Shown here: piece by piece, positions 17,602 through 25,912 of the stretch
Layout: each line of letters opens with the position of its first letter
Position numbering within the stretch: the first letter of the stretch is position 1
Origin: Vibrio galatheae
GTDB taxonomy: Bacteria > Pseudomonadota > Gammaproteobacteria > Enterobacterales > Vibrionaceae
NCBI RefSeq assembly: GCF_000967545.1
Contig: NZ_JXXV01000028.1
Coordinates: 186,001 to 250,000, forward strand
Reading direction: 5' to 3'
DNA length: 64,000 bases
Notes under the pieces: model-generated
What the model was told of the DNA's origin: nothing
What the model saw: only the letters and a program-made list of their open reading frames with translations
Database searches by the model: none
Position numbers and translations under genes: made by a program

Positions 17602-19020
17602 ATGCGCCCTTATCTCAAATACATCATTCCTACGTTGATTCCTTTGCTTGTTTTGCTGATGCCACTATCAGCGTTTCCATTTGAAGGGATGACCATTATT
17701 CAGCAACGAGTGATAGCGATTTTCTTGCTCGCCGCGCTCTGTTGGGTATTTGAACCGATTCCGATTTATGCCACCTCGGTGGTGATCATTGTGCTTGAGC
17801 TGCTACTGGTCTCCAACAAAAGCATCATTTTCTTTCGGCTTGATGAAGGCCAGCCGCAATTTGGTGAATTGCTGAAATACAACGACATCATGGCAACGTT
17901 TGCCAGCCCGATCATTATGTTGTTCTTGGGTGGCTTTTTCTTAGCCATGGCGGCGACCAAATATCGTTTAGACGTCAACTTAGCTCGGGTGCTGCTTAAA
18001 CCGTTTGGTCAAAATCCAAAATACGTGATGTTGGGCTTAATGCTGATCACCGCGACATTCTCGATGTTTATGTCCAACACGGCGACCACGGCGATGATGT
18101 TATCCATTCTCACCCCTGTGATTGCGGTATTTGGCCCCAAAGATCCTGGTCGCATCGCGTTTGCTTTATGTATTCCAGTTGCGGCAAACATAGGTGGTAT
18201 CGGCACGCCAATTGGTACGCCACCCAATGCCATTGCACTTAAATACTTAGTTGGTGATAACTTAATTACCTTCGGCGAATGGATGGCGTTCGGTGTGCCT
18301 TTTGTGATTGTCATGATGGCGCTGGCTTGGTTTCTGATTGGTTTTATGTACCAAGCAGAACAAACCACCATTGACCTCAACATCAAGAGTAAATTTTTAA
18401 AAACGCCCAAAGCGATGATCGTCTATGTCACCTTTGCCGGTACCATTTTATTGTGGTTGATGGGCTCGGCGCACGGCATGAACTCTTATACAGTTGCTTT
18501 GATCCCAGTTGCGGTGTTTTCACTGACTGGCATTGTTAATAAAGAAGATTTGAAGAAGATCTCATGGGATGTGCTTTGGTTGGTCTCCGGTGGTATTGCG
18601 TTAGGCTTAGCACTGGATAAAACCGGCTTGGCGAAACTGATGGTAGACAGTATTCCGTTTGATCAATTCTCACCTTATGTGGTTTTAGCTGGGGCTGCAC
18701 TGCTGTGTTTGTTGATGGCGAACTTTATGTCTCATACCGCGACAGCCAACTTGTTGATGCCTATTATGGCGGCGTTAGGCAGCTCGATGGCCTCATTGAC
18801 TCCGTTGGGTGGTGAAGTAACACTGATTCTCGTGGTCACCTTTGCTGCTTCGCTGGGTATGTCGCTACCAATCAGTACACCACCAAATGCTCTGGCCCAT
18901 GCGACGGGCAACGTCCAAAGCAGTCAAATGGCACGCGTTGGTGTGGTGCTGGGTGTGAGTGGCGTACTACTAAGCTTTGTTATGGTGTGGGCGCTCCACA
19001 CAGTTGGACACATTGGTTAG
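17602..19020 (+). CDS. DASS-family sodium/carboxylate symporter (INDY type)
   Basis: Secondary transporter of 472 residues with about eleven membrane segments, of the divalent anion:sodium symporter (SLC13) family that imports di- or tricarboxylates. The first substrate/sodium hairpin has the standard SNT (158-160, in MSNTATTAM) and the GTPIGTPPNA loop (about 201-210). In the second repeat the matching motif reads SHT (377-379) instead of SNT, followed by ISTPPNA (424-430). That Asn-to-His change may alter sodium or substrate binding. The ATG is preceded by GGAAGAGAG. Only three bases separate it from the histidine kinase gene downstream, so transporter and signalling genes form one operon, which suggests the kinase reports on uptake or on the same substrate. 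Confidence 0.9.
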   Translation: MRPYLKYIIPTLIPLLVLLMPLSAFPFEGMTIIQQRVIAIFLLAALCWVFEPIPIYATSVVIIVLELLLVSNKSIIFFRLDEGQPQFGELLKYNDIMATFASPIIMLFLGGFFLAMAATKYRLDVNLARVLLKPFGQNPKYVMLGLMLITATFSMFMSNTATTAMMLSILTPVIAVFGPKDPGRIAFALCIPVAANIGGIGTPIGTPPNAIALKYLVGDNLITFGEWMAFGVPFVIVMMALAWFLIGFMYQAEQTTIDLNIKSKFLKTPKAMIVYVTFAGTILLWLMGSAHGMNSYTVALIPVAVFSLTGIVNKEDLKKISWDVLWLVSGGIALGLALDKTGLAKLMVDSIPFDQFSPYVVLAGAALLCLLMANFMSHTATANLLMPIMAALGSSMASLTPLGGEVTLILVVTFAASLGMSLPISTPPNALAHATGNVQSSQMARVGVVLGVSGVLLSFVMVWALHTVGHIG

Positions 19021-19023
19021 GCC

Positions 19024-20355
19024 ATGTACGAAAGCAAGCTAGAGGCGCTGGTCGAGCGTTATTTCAATCACATTGAGCGTCGCATCACGGTGGCGGCAGG
19101 CTCAGTATTGATTGAACAAGATGGACACAATGAACGGCTCTATTATGTGTTATCTGGTGAGCTTGCAGGCTATTACTCAGAAGATGGCAATAAGCAAACT
19201 CAGGTGTTTGCTGCAGCGGAAGGCGCGTTTATTGGTGTGCACAGTTTCTTCTCGGGAACGTGGACGGCATCGTCTACGGTCATTGCGCAAACGGATGTTG
19301 AGCTTTCTTGGATAGAGCGCAACACGCCGGTCGTGGATGAAGACAACTACGGGCCGTTAACCACGCAGTTCATGCCCGTGATGGTCAATGAACTCTCACG
19401 TCGTCAACGCCGAGCAACACAAGAAGCATTAGCCAAAGAGAAAGCACTGCAAGAGCTGCACACCGCAGAGCAAATGACAACGCTTGGGCAACTTGCCGCT
19501 GGTATTGCCCATGAACTGAATAACGCGATTGGTGTGGTGAGTAGCAAATCTGAGCGTTTAGAGTCGGTTATTCTGCAACTATTAGAAGAGGTCCATCCTG
19601 AAGCGAGCCAGTTCTTTGATTTTGGTTTGCTGCAAGGACAAAAGGTTTCTTCAAGTGAAGCAAGAAAGCGCGGTCGCCATTTCGAAAAGTATTACGGTCT
19701 ACCTAAAGATCTTGCGCGTGACTTAGCTCGTGCTGTGCCACAAGACTACCTAACAGAACATTGGTTAAGGCGGCCAGAAGAGGCCATTCGTTATTGGCAA
19801 ATGGGGCGTGATTTGCATGACTTACGCATTGCCTCCAAGCATACCGTCGGCATAGTGAAGTCAGTCAAACAACTTGGCCGAACCGATATCGATAAAGAGC
19901 AGGGGCTTAAAGTTAACGATTCGATCAATCAGGCGTTGGCTTTGCTGCAAAGTGATTTACGGCGTGTCAGCGTGAGGTTTAGCCCGGCAGAGCTGCCGTT
20001 GATAGTGGGTTCGCAAACAGAGCTCGTGCAAATCTGGGCCAATATTTTGAAAAATGCCTGCGATGCGATGGCTGAAACTGACTCGCCAGCAATAGAGATA
20101 CAAACGCGGTTAAGTAAGAACAAGATTTTGGTGACCATTGCCAATAATGGCCCTGAGATCGATGAGGTAACACGCAGAAAAATTTTCCAGCCTAATTTCA
20201 CCACCAAGAAAGGCGGGCTGTCGTTTGGGTTGGGGTTAGGGTTGTCAATTGTAAAGCGTATCGTTGCGGGCTATAACGGCTCTATTGCAGTGAAAAGTGA
20301 CAATCAAAAAACCATATTTAGGATTAAATTACCGATAGAGGGTGAACATGGATAA
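19024..20355 (+). CDS. Sensor histidine kinase with N-terminal cyclic-nucleotide-binding-like domain
   Basis: Cytoplasmic two-component kinase of 443 residues without membrane segments. Residues 1-110 form a CRP-like cNMP-binding fold (ITVAAGSVLIEQDGHNERLYYVLSGEL is its beta-roll; no standard cAMP Arg is obvious), then a coiled linker (about 122-150). The H-box is LAAGIAHELNNAIG (phosphoacceptor His163), and the ATPase domain has NILKNACDAM and a GLGLGLSIVKRI G-box (about 405-420). A 100-residue insertion separates the His box from the ATPase domain. The His box resembles the NtrB/DctB class. It follows the transporter gene by three bases and overlaps the receiver gene, giving a transporter-kinase-receiver operon. 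Confidence 0.88.
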   Translation: MYESKLEALVERYFNHIERRITVAAGSVLIEQDGHNERLYYVLSGELAGYYSEDGNKQTQVFAAAEGAFIGVHSFFSGTWTASSTVIAQTDVELSWIERNTPVVDEDNYGPLTTQFMPVMVNELSRRQRRATQEALAKEKALQELHTAEQMTTLGQLAAGIAHELNNAIGVVSSKSERLESVILQLLEEVHPEASQFFDFGLLQGQKVSSSEARKRGRHFEKYYGLPKDLARDLARAVPQDYLTEHWLRRPEEAIRYWQMGRDLHDLRIASKHTVGIVKSVKQLGRTDIDKEQGLKVNDSINQALALLQSDLRRVSVRFSPAELPLIVGSQTELVQIWANILKNACDAMAETDSPAIEIQTRLSKNKILVTIANNGPEIDEVTRRKIFQPNFTTKKGGLSFGLGLGLSIVKRIVAGYNGSIAVKSDNQKTIFRIKLPIEGEHG

Positions 20356-20821
20356 GCTTAATTTAATTTGCGTTGATGATCAGCGAGAGGTGTTAAGCGC
20401 GGTTTTGCAAGACTTACAGCCGTTAAGCCAATGGCTCAATATTGAAGATTGTGAGTCCGCATATGAAGTGCTTGATCTCATGGATGAACTGGACGCTGAA
20501 GGAGAAATGATCGCCTTGGTTATTTCAGACCATGTCATGCCAGGAAAAACGGGCGTTGAGCTGCTCACCGACATATCTAAAGACAGCCGTTTTTCACGCA
20601 CACGCAAAGTGTTATTGACCGGGCAGGCAACCCACACTGATACCATTAACGCAATTAACTCGGCGGGTATTGACCGCTATTTTGAAAAGCCATGGCAGGC
20701 ATCGCAATTAGTGGAATGTGTAAGAAATTTGGTCACTAAATATATTTTTGATATGGGCTTAGACTACAGCCAATACCACGAACACTTAGATCAAAGTGTC
20801 GTGTTTGATCACTTAAGATAG
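20348..20821 (+). CDS. Stand-alone response regulator receiver
   Basis: Receiver-only protein of 157 residues. Acidic pocket DD is at the end of strand one (LICVDDQ), the phosphoacceptor Asp in VISDHVMPG (near residue 60), the switch Thr in LLTGQAT and the conserved Lys in FEKPW. No DNA-binding or enzymatic output domain follows; the last 30 residues are a short helical tail. It overlaps the kinase gene by eight bases. A GTG six bases earlier is in frame, but GAGGG is properly spaced for the ATG at 20348. The output route is unknown: it may act by protein contact or pass phosphate on. A weak GC hairpin (CTCGGGC with GCCCGAG, 20837-20876) follows without a T run. Confidence 0.86.
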   Translation: MDKLNLICVDDQREVLSAVLQDLQPLSQWLNIEDCESAYEVLDLMDELDAEGEMIALVISDHVMPGKTGVELLTDISKDSRFSRTRKVLLTGQATHTDTINAINSAGIDRYFEKPWQASQLVECVRNLVTKYIFDMGLDYSQYHEHLDQSVVFDHLR

Positions 20822-20913
20822 TGTGAGTGAAAAACACTCGGGCGCTGATCGATTTCTGATTCAGATTGTGCCCGAGAGTTACTGCATATACTTCAACGTT
20901 GTTTACGTTAGCA

Positions 20914-21258
20914 TCACTTCTTGAGCATCTTTGCTAAGTCAGCAAATGGATTGTACGTCGCCCCTTGGTGTTCATCTTCACCAGGCTTTATTTCACTGCC
21001 ATAGCGTTCATGTTCTAGGTATTTACTATGTTCATGATCGTGGCAGTAGAGACACAGCAGCTCCCAGTTACTGCCATCTTCGGGGTTATTTGTGTGGTCA
21101 TGATCTTTGTGATGAACGGTGAGTTCACGTAGATTTGAATAGACAAATTCTCTTGCACAGCGTCCGCACACCCAAGGATAGAGCTTTAGTGCTTTCTCTC
21201 TATAACCTGCTTCTTTACGTGCGTAATTTGCACTGGTTCCGTAATGATCTGATGACAT
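20914..21258 (-). CDS. yajD: HNH nuclease family protein YajD
   Basis: Small HNH-fold protein of 114 residues, nearly colinear with E. coli YajD (115 residues). Two Cys-x-x-Cys zinc knuckles (CGRC near 31 and CLYC near 69) flank the His-rich core TVHHKDHDHTNNPEDGSNW, with HDHEH after the second knuckle and YNPFADL near the C-terminus, as in YajD. It probably binds and may cut nucleic acid; its cellular role is not established. It is transcribed alone, converging on the receiver gene. The 266 bases upstream, up to the HPP-protein gene, hold its promoter region and nothing else I could identify. Confidence 0.92.
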   Translation of the reverse strand: MSSDHYGTSANYARKEAGYREKALKLYPWVCGRCAREFVYSNLRELTVHHKDHDHTNNPEDGSNWELLCLYCHDHEHSKYLEHERYGSEIKPGEDEHQGATYNPFADLAKMLKK

Positions 21259-21524
21259 GTTTGTACCCTAAATAGTCTTCATGGTTAGATGCTAGCACGA
21301 GTATAAATTGAGAAAAATGACCAATGCTAACATTGCTGTTCGTGATCAAGGTTGAGCTAAGCATTGGATTTGTTCTAATGTCATAACCATGGTGACCACT
21401 GAATCTACGGATCACTCAAGATAAATGAACGCCAGTATTCGTAGCCAAGGTGAGTCAATTCGGTTTTCTTTTGATGGTGCACAACTGATCTCACCGACTA
21501 TTATTCACTCTTTTCTTCAGAAGA

Positions 21525-21989
21525 TTAAACAGGTGGATTACTCAAAACCCATTTTTTTCTGACAATTCCCACACTTTTCCCGACCAGTACAATAATGACT
21601 GCGCCTATCAGCACAGGAGTAATCAAAAATCCCCAGCTTTGCCCTGATAACATGATTAACAATGGGTTCGCGCCTGCTGGTGGGTGTGTAGTTTTAGTTA
21701 GTAGCATCAAACTGACAGATATTCCCGTGGCCAAAGCTAAGCATATAGGCGTTACACCGACAAATTTGACAAAGAACACTCCGACAAAAGCAGTGAGTAA
21801 ATGCCCTAGAATCACATTCTTGGGCTGAGCCAACGGACTATCTGGAACACCAAATACAAGTACGGTGGTTGCTCCGAAGGGAGCCATCAAAAGAGCCAAA
21901 TCGAAAAATGTATAATCAAAATACGACAATGCGCCTATGGCAATAGTCGCTCCCATTCCGGCAATAATGGACAAAATAATAGTATGCAT
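21525..21989 (-). CDS. HPP-family integral membrane protein
   Basis: Membrane protein of 154 residues with four to five hydrophobic segments and the family motif THPPAGANPLL (about 101-111) plus LMAPFGATTVLVFG near residue 35. Some members of the HPP family in plastids and cyanobacteria act in nitrite transport; the substrate here is not known. The open frame reaches 22064, but the first 25 residues would cross the operators, and ATG 21989 has GGAGAG upstream, so that start is chosen. It diverges from a TetR regulator with two operators in the shared promoter, so it is probably repressed by that regulator and induced by the regulator's ligand. Confidence 0.85.
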   Translation of the reverse strand: MHTIILSIIAGMGATIAIGALSYFDYTFFDLALLMAPFGATTVLVFGVPDSPLAQPKNVILGHLLTAFVGVFFVKFVGVTPICLALATGISVSLMLLTKTTHPPAGANPLLIMLSGQSWGFLITPVLIGAVIIVLVGKSVGIVRKKWVLSNPPV

Positions 21990-22011
21990 ACTTAGTTGCT
22001 CTCCATGTGAG

Positions 22012-22027
22012 TAGACAAACTTGTCTA
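22012..22027. promoter_or_regulatory. TetR-type operator 1
   Basis: TAGACAAACTTGTCTA is a palindrome (exact eight-base half sites with a two-base centre when the flanking G and C are included, 22011-22028). It lies between the HPP-protein and TetR genes, 23 bases from the HPP start. Operators of this TAGAC-GTCTA type are common for TetR-family proteins. Confidence 0.72.
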
Positions 22028-22038
22028 CATCTATAAAA

Positions 22039-22054
22039 TAGACAGGTCTATCTA
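22039..22054. promoter_or_regulatory. TetR-type operator 2
   Basis: TAGACAGGTCTATCTA repeats operator 1 with one mismatch in the outer half site and a different centre. The two sites are 27 bases apart centre to centre. It sits 34 bases before the TetR start, placed for autorepression. Confidence 0.66.
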
Positions 22055-22087
22055 CTTGTGTCAAGATAGATTTAAAGGAGAATGCAG

Positions 22088-22666
22088 ATGAGTAAAAAAC
22101 GTCAGATATTAATCGACACAGCGTTAGAGCTTTTTTATCGAAACGGGATAAACTCCATTGGTATCAACGAAATTTTGAAATCATCTGGGGTTGCGAAAAG
22201 AACCTTATATACGGATTTTGATAGTAAGGAAGCTTTGATATTGGCGGCTTTGCATCAACGGCATGAACGTTTTATCGATTGGCTAGAAAACAAGCTTTTA
22301 GACTCTCAATCGGATACCCAGGTCATTCAAAACTTATTCAATGCACTTGCGAGTTGGTTTGACAACCAAGAGCCTGAACTTGGCAATTTTAGAGGGTGCT
22401 TTTTTATCAATACGTCCGCTGAGTTTAGCGATACAGGCAGTGAAATTTCTCGTTTTTGTTACCAACATAAACAGCAGGTACGTAGCGTCATCCAAAGGCA
22501 TCTGCATAATCAAGATCCTTTGTTATTGGAATCAATATGTTTGCTAAAAGAAGGGGCTATTACAACGGCTTATATGAGTGGAGACAGTCATACAGTGATA
22601 AAGCATTGCCATGAAGTATCAAGAGTGCTTCAAGAACGCTTAAGGCAACCAACTGTGAGTGAATGA
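22088..22666 (+). CDS. TetR-family transcriptional regulator
   Basis: Repressor of 192 residues. The N-terminal helix-turn-helix (about 8-50) reads AIGINEILKSSGVAKRTLY-like, that is INSIGINEILKSSGVAKRTL with the typical YTDFDSKEAL after it; the rest is an all-helical ligand and dimer domain. An in-frame ATG at 22082 is only one base from the AAAGGAG ribosome site, while the ATG at 22088 has seven bases of spacing, so 22088 is the start. It diverges from the HPP-protein gene with two matched operators between them and likely represses both. Its ligand is unknown. Confidence 0.9.
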   Translation: MSKKRQILIDTALELFYRNGINSIGINEILKSSGVAKRTLYTDFDSKEALILAALHQRHERFIDWLENKLLDSQSDTQVIQNLFNALASWFDNQEPELGNFRGCFFINTSAEFSDTGSEISRFCYQHKQQVRSVIQRHLHNQDPLLLESICLLKEGAITTAYMSGDSHTVIKHCHEVSRVLQERLRQPTVSE

Positions 22667-22706
22667 CTTCACATATCCGCTCTAATTAATGGGGTTTTCC
22701 GTCCTT

Positions 22707-23600
22707 TTAGTGAGACGTACCAAACTTGTCGATCACAAAGTTTAAAAAGGCCTTCACTCGTTCAGGCTGGTAATCTCCGCCGCGGTAGAGCGCATTCAAC
22801 GGATACTTGAGAGGCTCAAAACCAACATCAAGCTTTTTTAACAGTCCCTTTTCGACATAAGGCGCGGCGATAATATCAGGTTGATAGCTAGCGCCGACTG
22901 CCGAGAGAGTCAATTGACGTATCATTCTTGGGCTGTTGCTTTTGAAAACGCTATGCACGGCAAGACCGTTACAACTATTGCTTTGGTCCAAAGAACCAGC
23001 CACTGGCCAACGAGCTGTGGGATGAGTATTACTATCGATAAGGCAAGGTAACTGAGATAACTCCGCATTCTGCTCGTACAGCCTAGCTAACTCTGGAGCA
23101 GCATAAACAGAACTTTGCAGTGACATTATCTTACGATATCTAAAGTTGGAGTCTTCTAGTTCACTGGCACGAAAAGCGATGTCTATGGCTTGCTCCACTA
23201 AATTGAGTTTTTGATTGCTAACGGTGATATCAATATGAATGTCTGGGTAGCGGGCATGAAATTCGGGAATAAGTGGGCTCAATAATTCTTCTGCAAACCC
23301 CTGCGAAGCCGTTATACGTAAGGGGCCAGAAACATCTTTATTATTGGAGTGGATCTGGTGATAAAGCCTGTCAATATGAGTCAATACCTGTTGGGCTTGA
23401 AGATAGTATTCTTGACCAGACGGATTGATCGAAAGCTTACGGGTCGTGCGATGAAACAGTTTGACGCCAAGCTGATCTTCTACCTGATTGACATACTTAG
23501 AAGTAAGAGATTTAGAAATACCAAGACGCTCAGCGGCAGCAGTAAATGATCCGGTTTCGATCACTGCGACAACTGTTCTCATTCCATCGATAGTATCCAT
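22707..23600 (-). CDS. LysR-family transcriptional regulator
   Basis: Regulator of 297 residues of the CrgA/AaeR-like branch. The helix-turn-helix is at about 4-62 (IETGSFTAAAERLGISKSLT), followed by FHRTTRKLSINPSG and a two-lobe effector domain (about 90-290) with the DIAFRASEL motif. It diverges from a glutathione S-transferase gene across 102 bases that contain an imperfect repeat suited to LysR binding, so it likely controls that gene and itself. Confidence 0.92.
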   Translation of the reverse strand: MDTIDGMRTVVAVIETGSFTAAAERLGISKSLTSKYVNQVEDQLGVKLFHRTTRKLSINPSGQEYYLQAQQVLTHIDRLYHQIHSNNKDVSGPLRITASQGFAEELLSPLIPEFHARYPDIHIDITVSNQKLNLVEQAIDIAFRASELEDSNFRYRKIMSLQSSVYAAPELARLYEQNAELSQLPCLIDSNTHPTARWPVAGSLDQSNSCNGLAVHSVFKSNSPRMIRQLTLSAVGASYQPDIIAAPYVEKGLLKKLDVGFEPLKYPLNALYRGGDYQPERVKAFLNFVIDKFGTSH

Positions 23601-23602
23601 CC

Positions 23603-23642
23603 ATTATCACCATAGTGGAAATTATCATTCCATGATAGTGGG
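23603..23642. promoter_or_regulatory. Candidate LysR binding region
   Basis: Two imperfect direct copies begin ATTATCA and end AGTGG (ATTATCACCATAGTGG at 23603 and ATTATCATTCCATGATAGTGG at 23621). They start directly upstream of the LysR start codon and face the glutathione S-transferase gene. Protein binding is inferred. Confidence 0.42.
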
Positions 23643-23702
23643 GTTTTTCTTGTTAGCAAGTTGTTCTTAAATATAGAACAGACAACGAGTTAGGAGAATA
23701 CA

Positions 23703-24338
23703 ATGCTGACCTTATACTGGCATCCCATCTCAGGGCATGCACACCGCGCGCACATGCTACTAAGTATGCTTGAACTTAAATTTGAGCTCATTACCGTCGA
23801 TTTGCCGGGTGGGGAACATCAACAACCAGAATTTTTGTCACTTAACCCCTTTGGTCAAATTCCCGTATTGGTGGATGGTGATACGGTCATTTCTGATTCA
23901 AATGCTATCTTGGTTTATCTCGCCAGCGTTTATGATAGCGAGCGTAAATGGCTGCCCGAGTCACCTAAAGTACGTGCGAATATTGAACAGTTTCTTTCTC
24001 TAGCCGCTCATCGACTCGCAGGCTCAATAGCCAAACTGCGCGCAGCGAACTTGTTTAATCGACAGATCGATAGTGCTCCGCTTGCTCAAGAAGCCTATAA
24101 GCTGCTCCAACAACTGCAAAGTTACCAAGAGGGCCGCCAATGGTTGATCGGAACAACGCCGACTATTGCTGACTTAGCGCTTTACAGTTATATCAAGCTA
24201 GCACCTGAAGGCGGAATCAGTTTAACTGACTTTCCCAACATCGAAGCGTGGCTACAACGAGTAGAAGAGCTGCCGGGCTTTGTGCCGATGCAGCTTTCGA
24301 ATGTCGGACTGAGGAAGGCATCACTAAATACTAAATAG
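23703..24338 (+). CDS. Glutathione S-transferase family protein
   Basis: Cytoplasmic detoxification-type enzyme of 211 residues that would conjugate glutathione to electrophiles. The thioredoxin-like N-terminal domain (about 1-78) has the glutathione-binding cis-Pro strand FGQIPVLVDGD and the SDSNAILVYLA segment contacting the gamma-glutamyl group. The helical C-terminal domain (about 88-205) contains PTIADLALYSY, the usual N-capping Asp motif. AGGAG stands eight bases before the ATG. It is likely controlled by the divergent LysR gene, and a terminator follows. Confidence 0.9.
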   Translation: MLTLYWHPISGHAHRAHMLLSMLELKFELITVDLPGGEHQQPEFLSLNPFGQIPVLVDGDTVISDSNAILVYLASVYDSERKWLPESPKVRANIEQFLSLAAHRLAGSIAKLRAANLFNRQIDSAPLAQEAYKLLQQLQSYQEGRQWLIGTTPTIADLALYSYIKLAPEGGISLTDFPNIEAWLQRVEELPGFVPMQLSNVGLRKASLNTK

Positions 24339-24349
24339 TGACATTAGCA

Positions 24350-24386
24350 AGCACTACCGCGTCTATAGCGGTAGGCTGCCTTTTTT
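24350..24386 (+). terminator. Rho-independent terminator after the GST gene
   Basis: CTACCGC-GTCTATA-GCGGTAG, extended by AGC/GCT around a bulged A, is followed by GCC and six T residues. It lies a few bases after the GST stop and separates it from the convergent RidA-like gene. Confidence 0.82.
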
Positions 24387-24400
24387 CGCTAAGTGGGTTG

Positions 24401-24805
24401 CTAAGCATTAGGTAAGCTTATAACGACCTCCATCTCGACTAAGTATTCCGGAGATGCTAAAGCTTGCACGCCAATACCTGTAACGCAGGGTTGCTCACCG
24501 TCAAAAGTGTCCAAGAAGGCTGGCATGAGTATTTCTAGTTTTTCTGGGTTCAGATCTACCACATACACTCGCGCCTGAACGATATCCTTGGGTGAGGCTC
24601 CCACCGCGATGACGGCTTGTTTTACATTATCGGATACGACTTTCATCTGCTCATACAGACCTCGTGGTACCTCATCACTATTTTTGGTTATTGCGACTTG
24701 TCCTGAGACATAAGCCATTCTTGTGGCCTCTACGATAGATATTTGTGAATAACCAATTGCCTCACTATTTGGCATTGTTGGCGGATTTAACCTTTCAATA
24801 GACAT
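24401..24805 (-). CDS. RidA/YjgF-family protein lacking the usual Arg
   Basis: Small trimer-forming Rid-superfamily protein of 134 residues. It has AYVSGQVAIT near residue 31 and the C-terminal block EYLVEMEVVISLP typical of the fold. RidA proper carries an essential Arg in a PARSCVEV-like segment that binds the carboxylate of imine substrates. Here the aligned segment reads GEQPCVTGIG, without that Arg. It therefore belongs to another Rid subfamily and may not act as an enamine/imine deaminase. It diverges from a LysR gene across 133 bases. The ribosome site is AGGAGACA before the ATG. Confidence 0.85.
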   Translation of the reverse strand: MSIERLNPPTMPNSEAIGYSQISIVEATRMAYVSGQVAITKNSDEVPRGLYEQMKVVSDNVKQAVIAVGASPKDIVQARVYVVDLNPEKLEILMPAFLDTFDGEQPCVTGIGVQALASPEYLVEMEVVISLPNA

Positions 24806-24938
24806 ATTTGTCTCCTGATTTATATGAGTATGGAATTAGCGGGGAACGCTACTTTTTGGGGCTAATGCCTAGCATTTTGCTTACAATGAATTCTACAATT
24901 GCCACTATAATTCAATAATTGACGAATTAATTTCCCTT

Positions 24939-25877
24939 ATGAACGGTAGAAAATTCCCGAATAATGCCCCGCAAGGAACGTCCTTGGACTTTACGGCGAT
25001 TCGCGTGTTTGTCGCGATTGCGGAAACGGGCAGTTTTGTCGCAGCGGGAAAAAACGTAGGATTAACTCGCTCGGCAGTAGGAAAAGCACTCTCCCGATTG
25101 GAAGAGTATTTAGAAACTCGGCTTTTTCACCGAACGACTCGTAAAGTGGTGCTAACGCCTGAAGGTCAAGACTTCTATGAAGGAAGTTTGCAGATATTGA
25201 GATGCATAGAAGAAGCAGAGTCTAGGCTACGAGATAAGCCAACCAAATTGAAAGGCATACTCAAAATTACCGTGTCGGAAGGTTATGGTAAAACGGTGTT
25301 GCTGACATTTATCCACCAGTTTCAACAGAAGTTTCCTGACCTTTCTTTTGATATCAGTTTCACTGACCGCATCGTTGACTTAGTCGAAGAGGGGGTAGAC
25401 GTGGCTATCCGAGTTGGAGAAGCGTATACCAGTACTCAATACGTTACTCGTGTTATCGATAAAGCCAGTGTGGGTCTATATGCCTCTCCCGATTATTTGC
25501 AAGAGAATGGTACTCCCGTTTCTATTGAGGAGTTAAATGAGCATCAGTTATTAATTTATGCTTCAGGAACAAACCCGAGCTACCTTCAACTAACACAAGA
25601 GAACAATAAGGTGGCGAAAATTCACGGGGCTTCATTTATCAAATTTGATAGTGGTGATGCGATTCGGGTGGCGAGTCGTGAAGGCATGGGGATCTGCCAG
25701 TTACCTGAATTTTTAGTAAGGAATGATGTCGATAAAGGGCGGCTTGTTCCTTTGAGTATCGAGCAACTGCACCGCGAGAATGTATCAATTCATGCCTTGT
25801 ATCCGAATCGTCAGTTTCTGCCAAGCCGAGTACGTATATTTCTCGATGCGCTTATCGACTATCTCAATCCAAGCTGA
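24939..25877 (+). CDS. LysR-family transcriptional regulator
   Basis: Regulator of 312 residues. Its helix-turn-helix (about 18-76) includes IAETGSFVAAGKNVGLTRSA, followed by LFHRTTRKVVLTPEG and an effector domain (about 105-305) with the GVDVAIRVGE motif. The first 16 residues before the domain are unusually long; a later start is possible but no better ribosome site was seen. It diverges from the RidA-like gene, the likely target, and converges on the NCS2 permease through a shared hairpin. Confidence 0.9.
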   Translation: MNGRKFPNNAPQGTSLDFTAIRVFVAIAETGSFVAAGKNVGLTRSAVGKALSRLEEYLETRLFHRTTRKVVLTPEGQDFYEGSLQILRCIEEAESRLRDKPTKLKGILKITVSEGYGKTVLLTFIHQFQQKFPDLSFDISFTDRIVDLVEEGVDVAIRVGEAYTSTQYVTRVIDKASVGLYASPDYLQENGTPVSIEELNEHQLLIYASGTNPSYLQLTQENNKVAKIHGASFIKFDSGDAIRVASREGMGICQLPEFLVRNDVDKGRLVPLSIEQLHRENVSIHALYPNRQFLPSRVRIFLDALIDYLNPS

Positions 25878-25904
25878 ATCCTCAACGCACAACGTTGAGG
25901 ATTC
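25876..25904. terminator. Bidirectional hairpin between LysR and permease genes
   Basis: A perfect 12-base stem (GAATCCTCAACG with CGTTGAGGATTC) and five-base loop begins inside the LysR stop codon and ends nine bases before the permease stop. The tails are only moderately T-rich, but position between convergent genes supports a shared terminator. Confidence 0.75.
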
Positions 25905-25912
25905 ATTTGTGG

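Noticed and set aside
20837..20876. Terminator after the receiver gene
   Set aside because: The stem is only seven bases with a 26-base loop and no T run; it is mentioned under the gene but not called.
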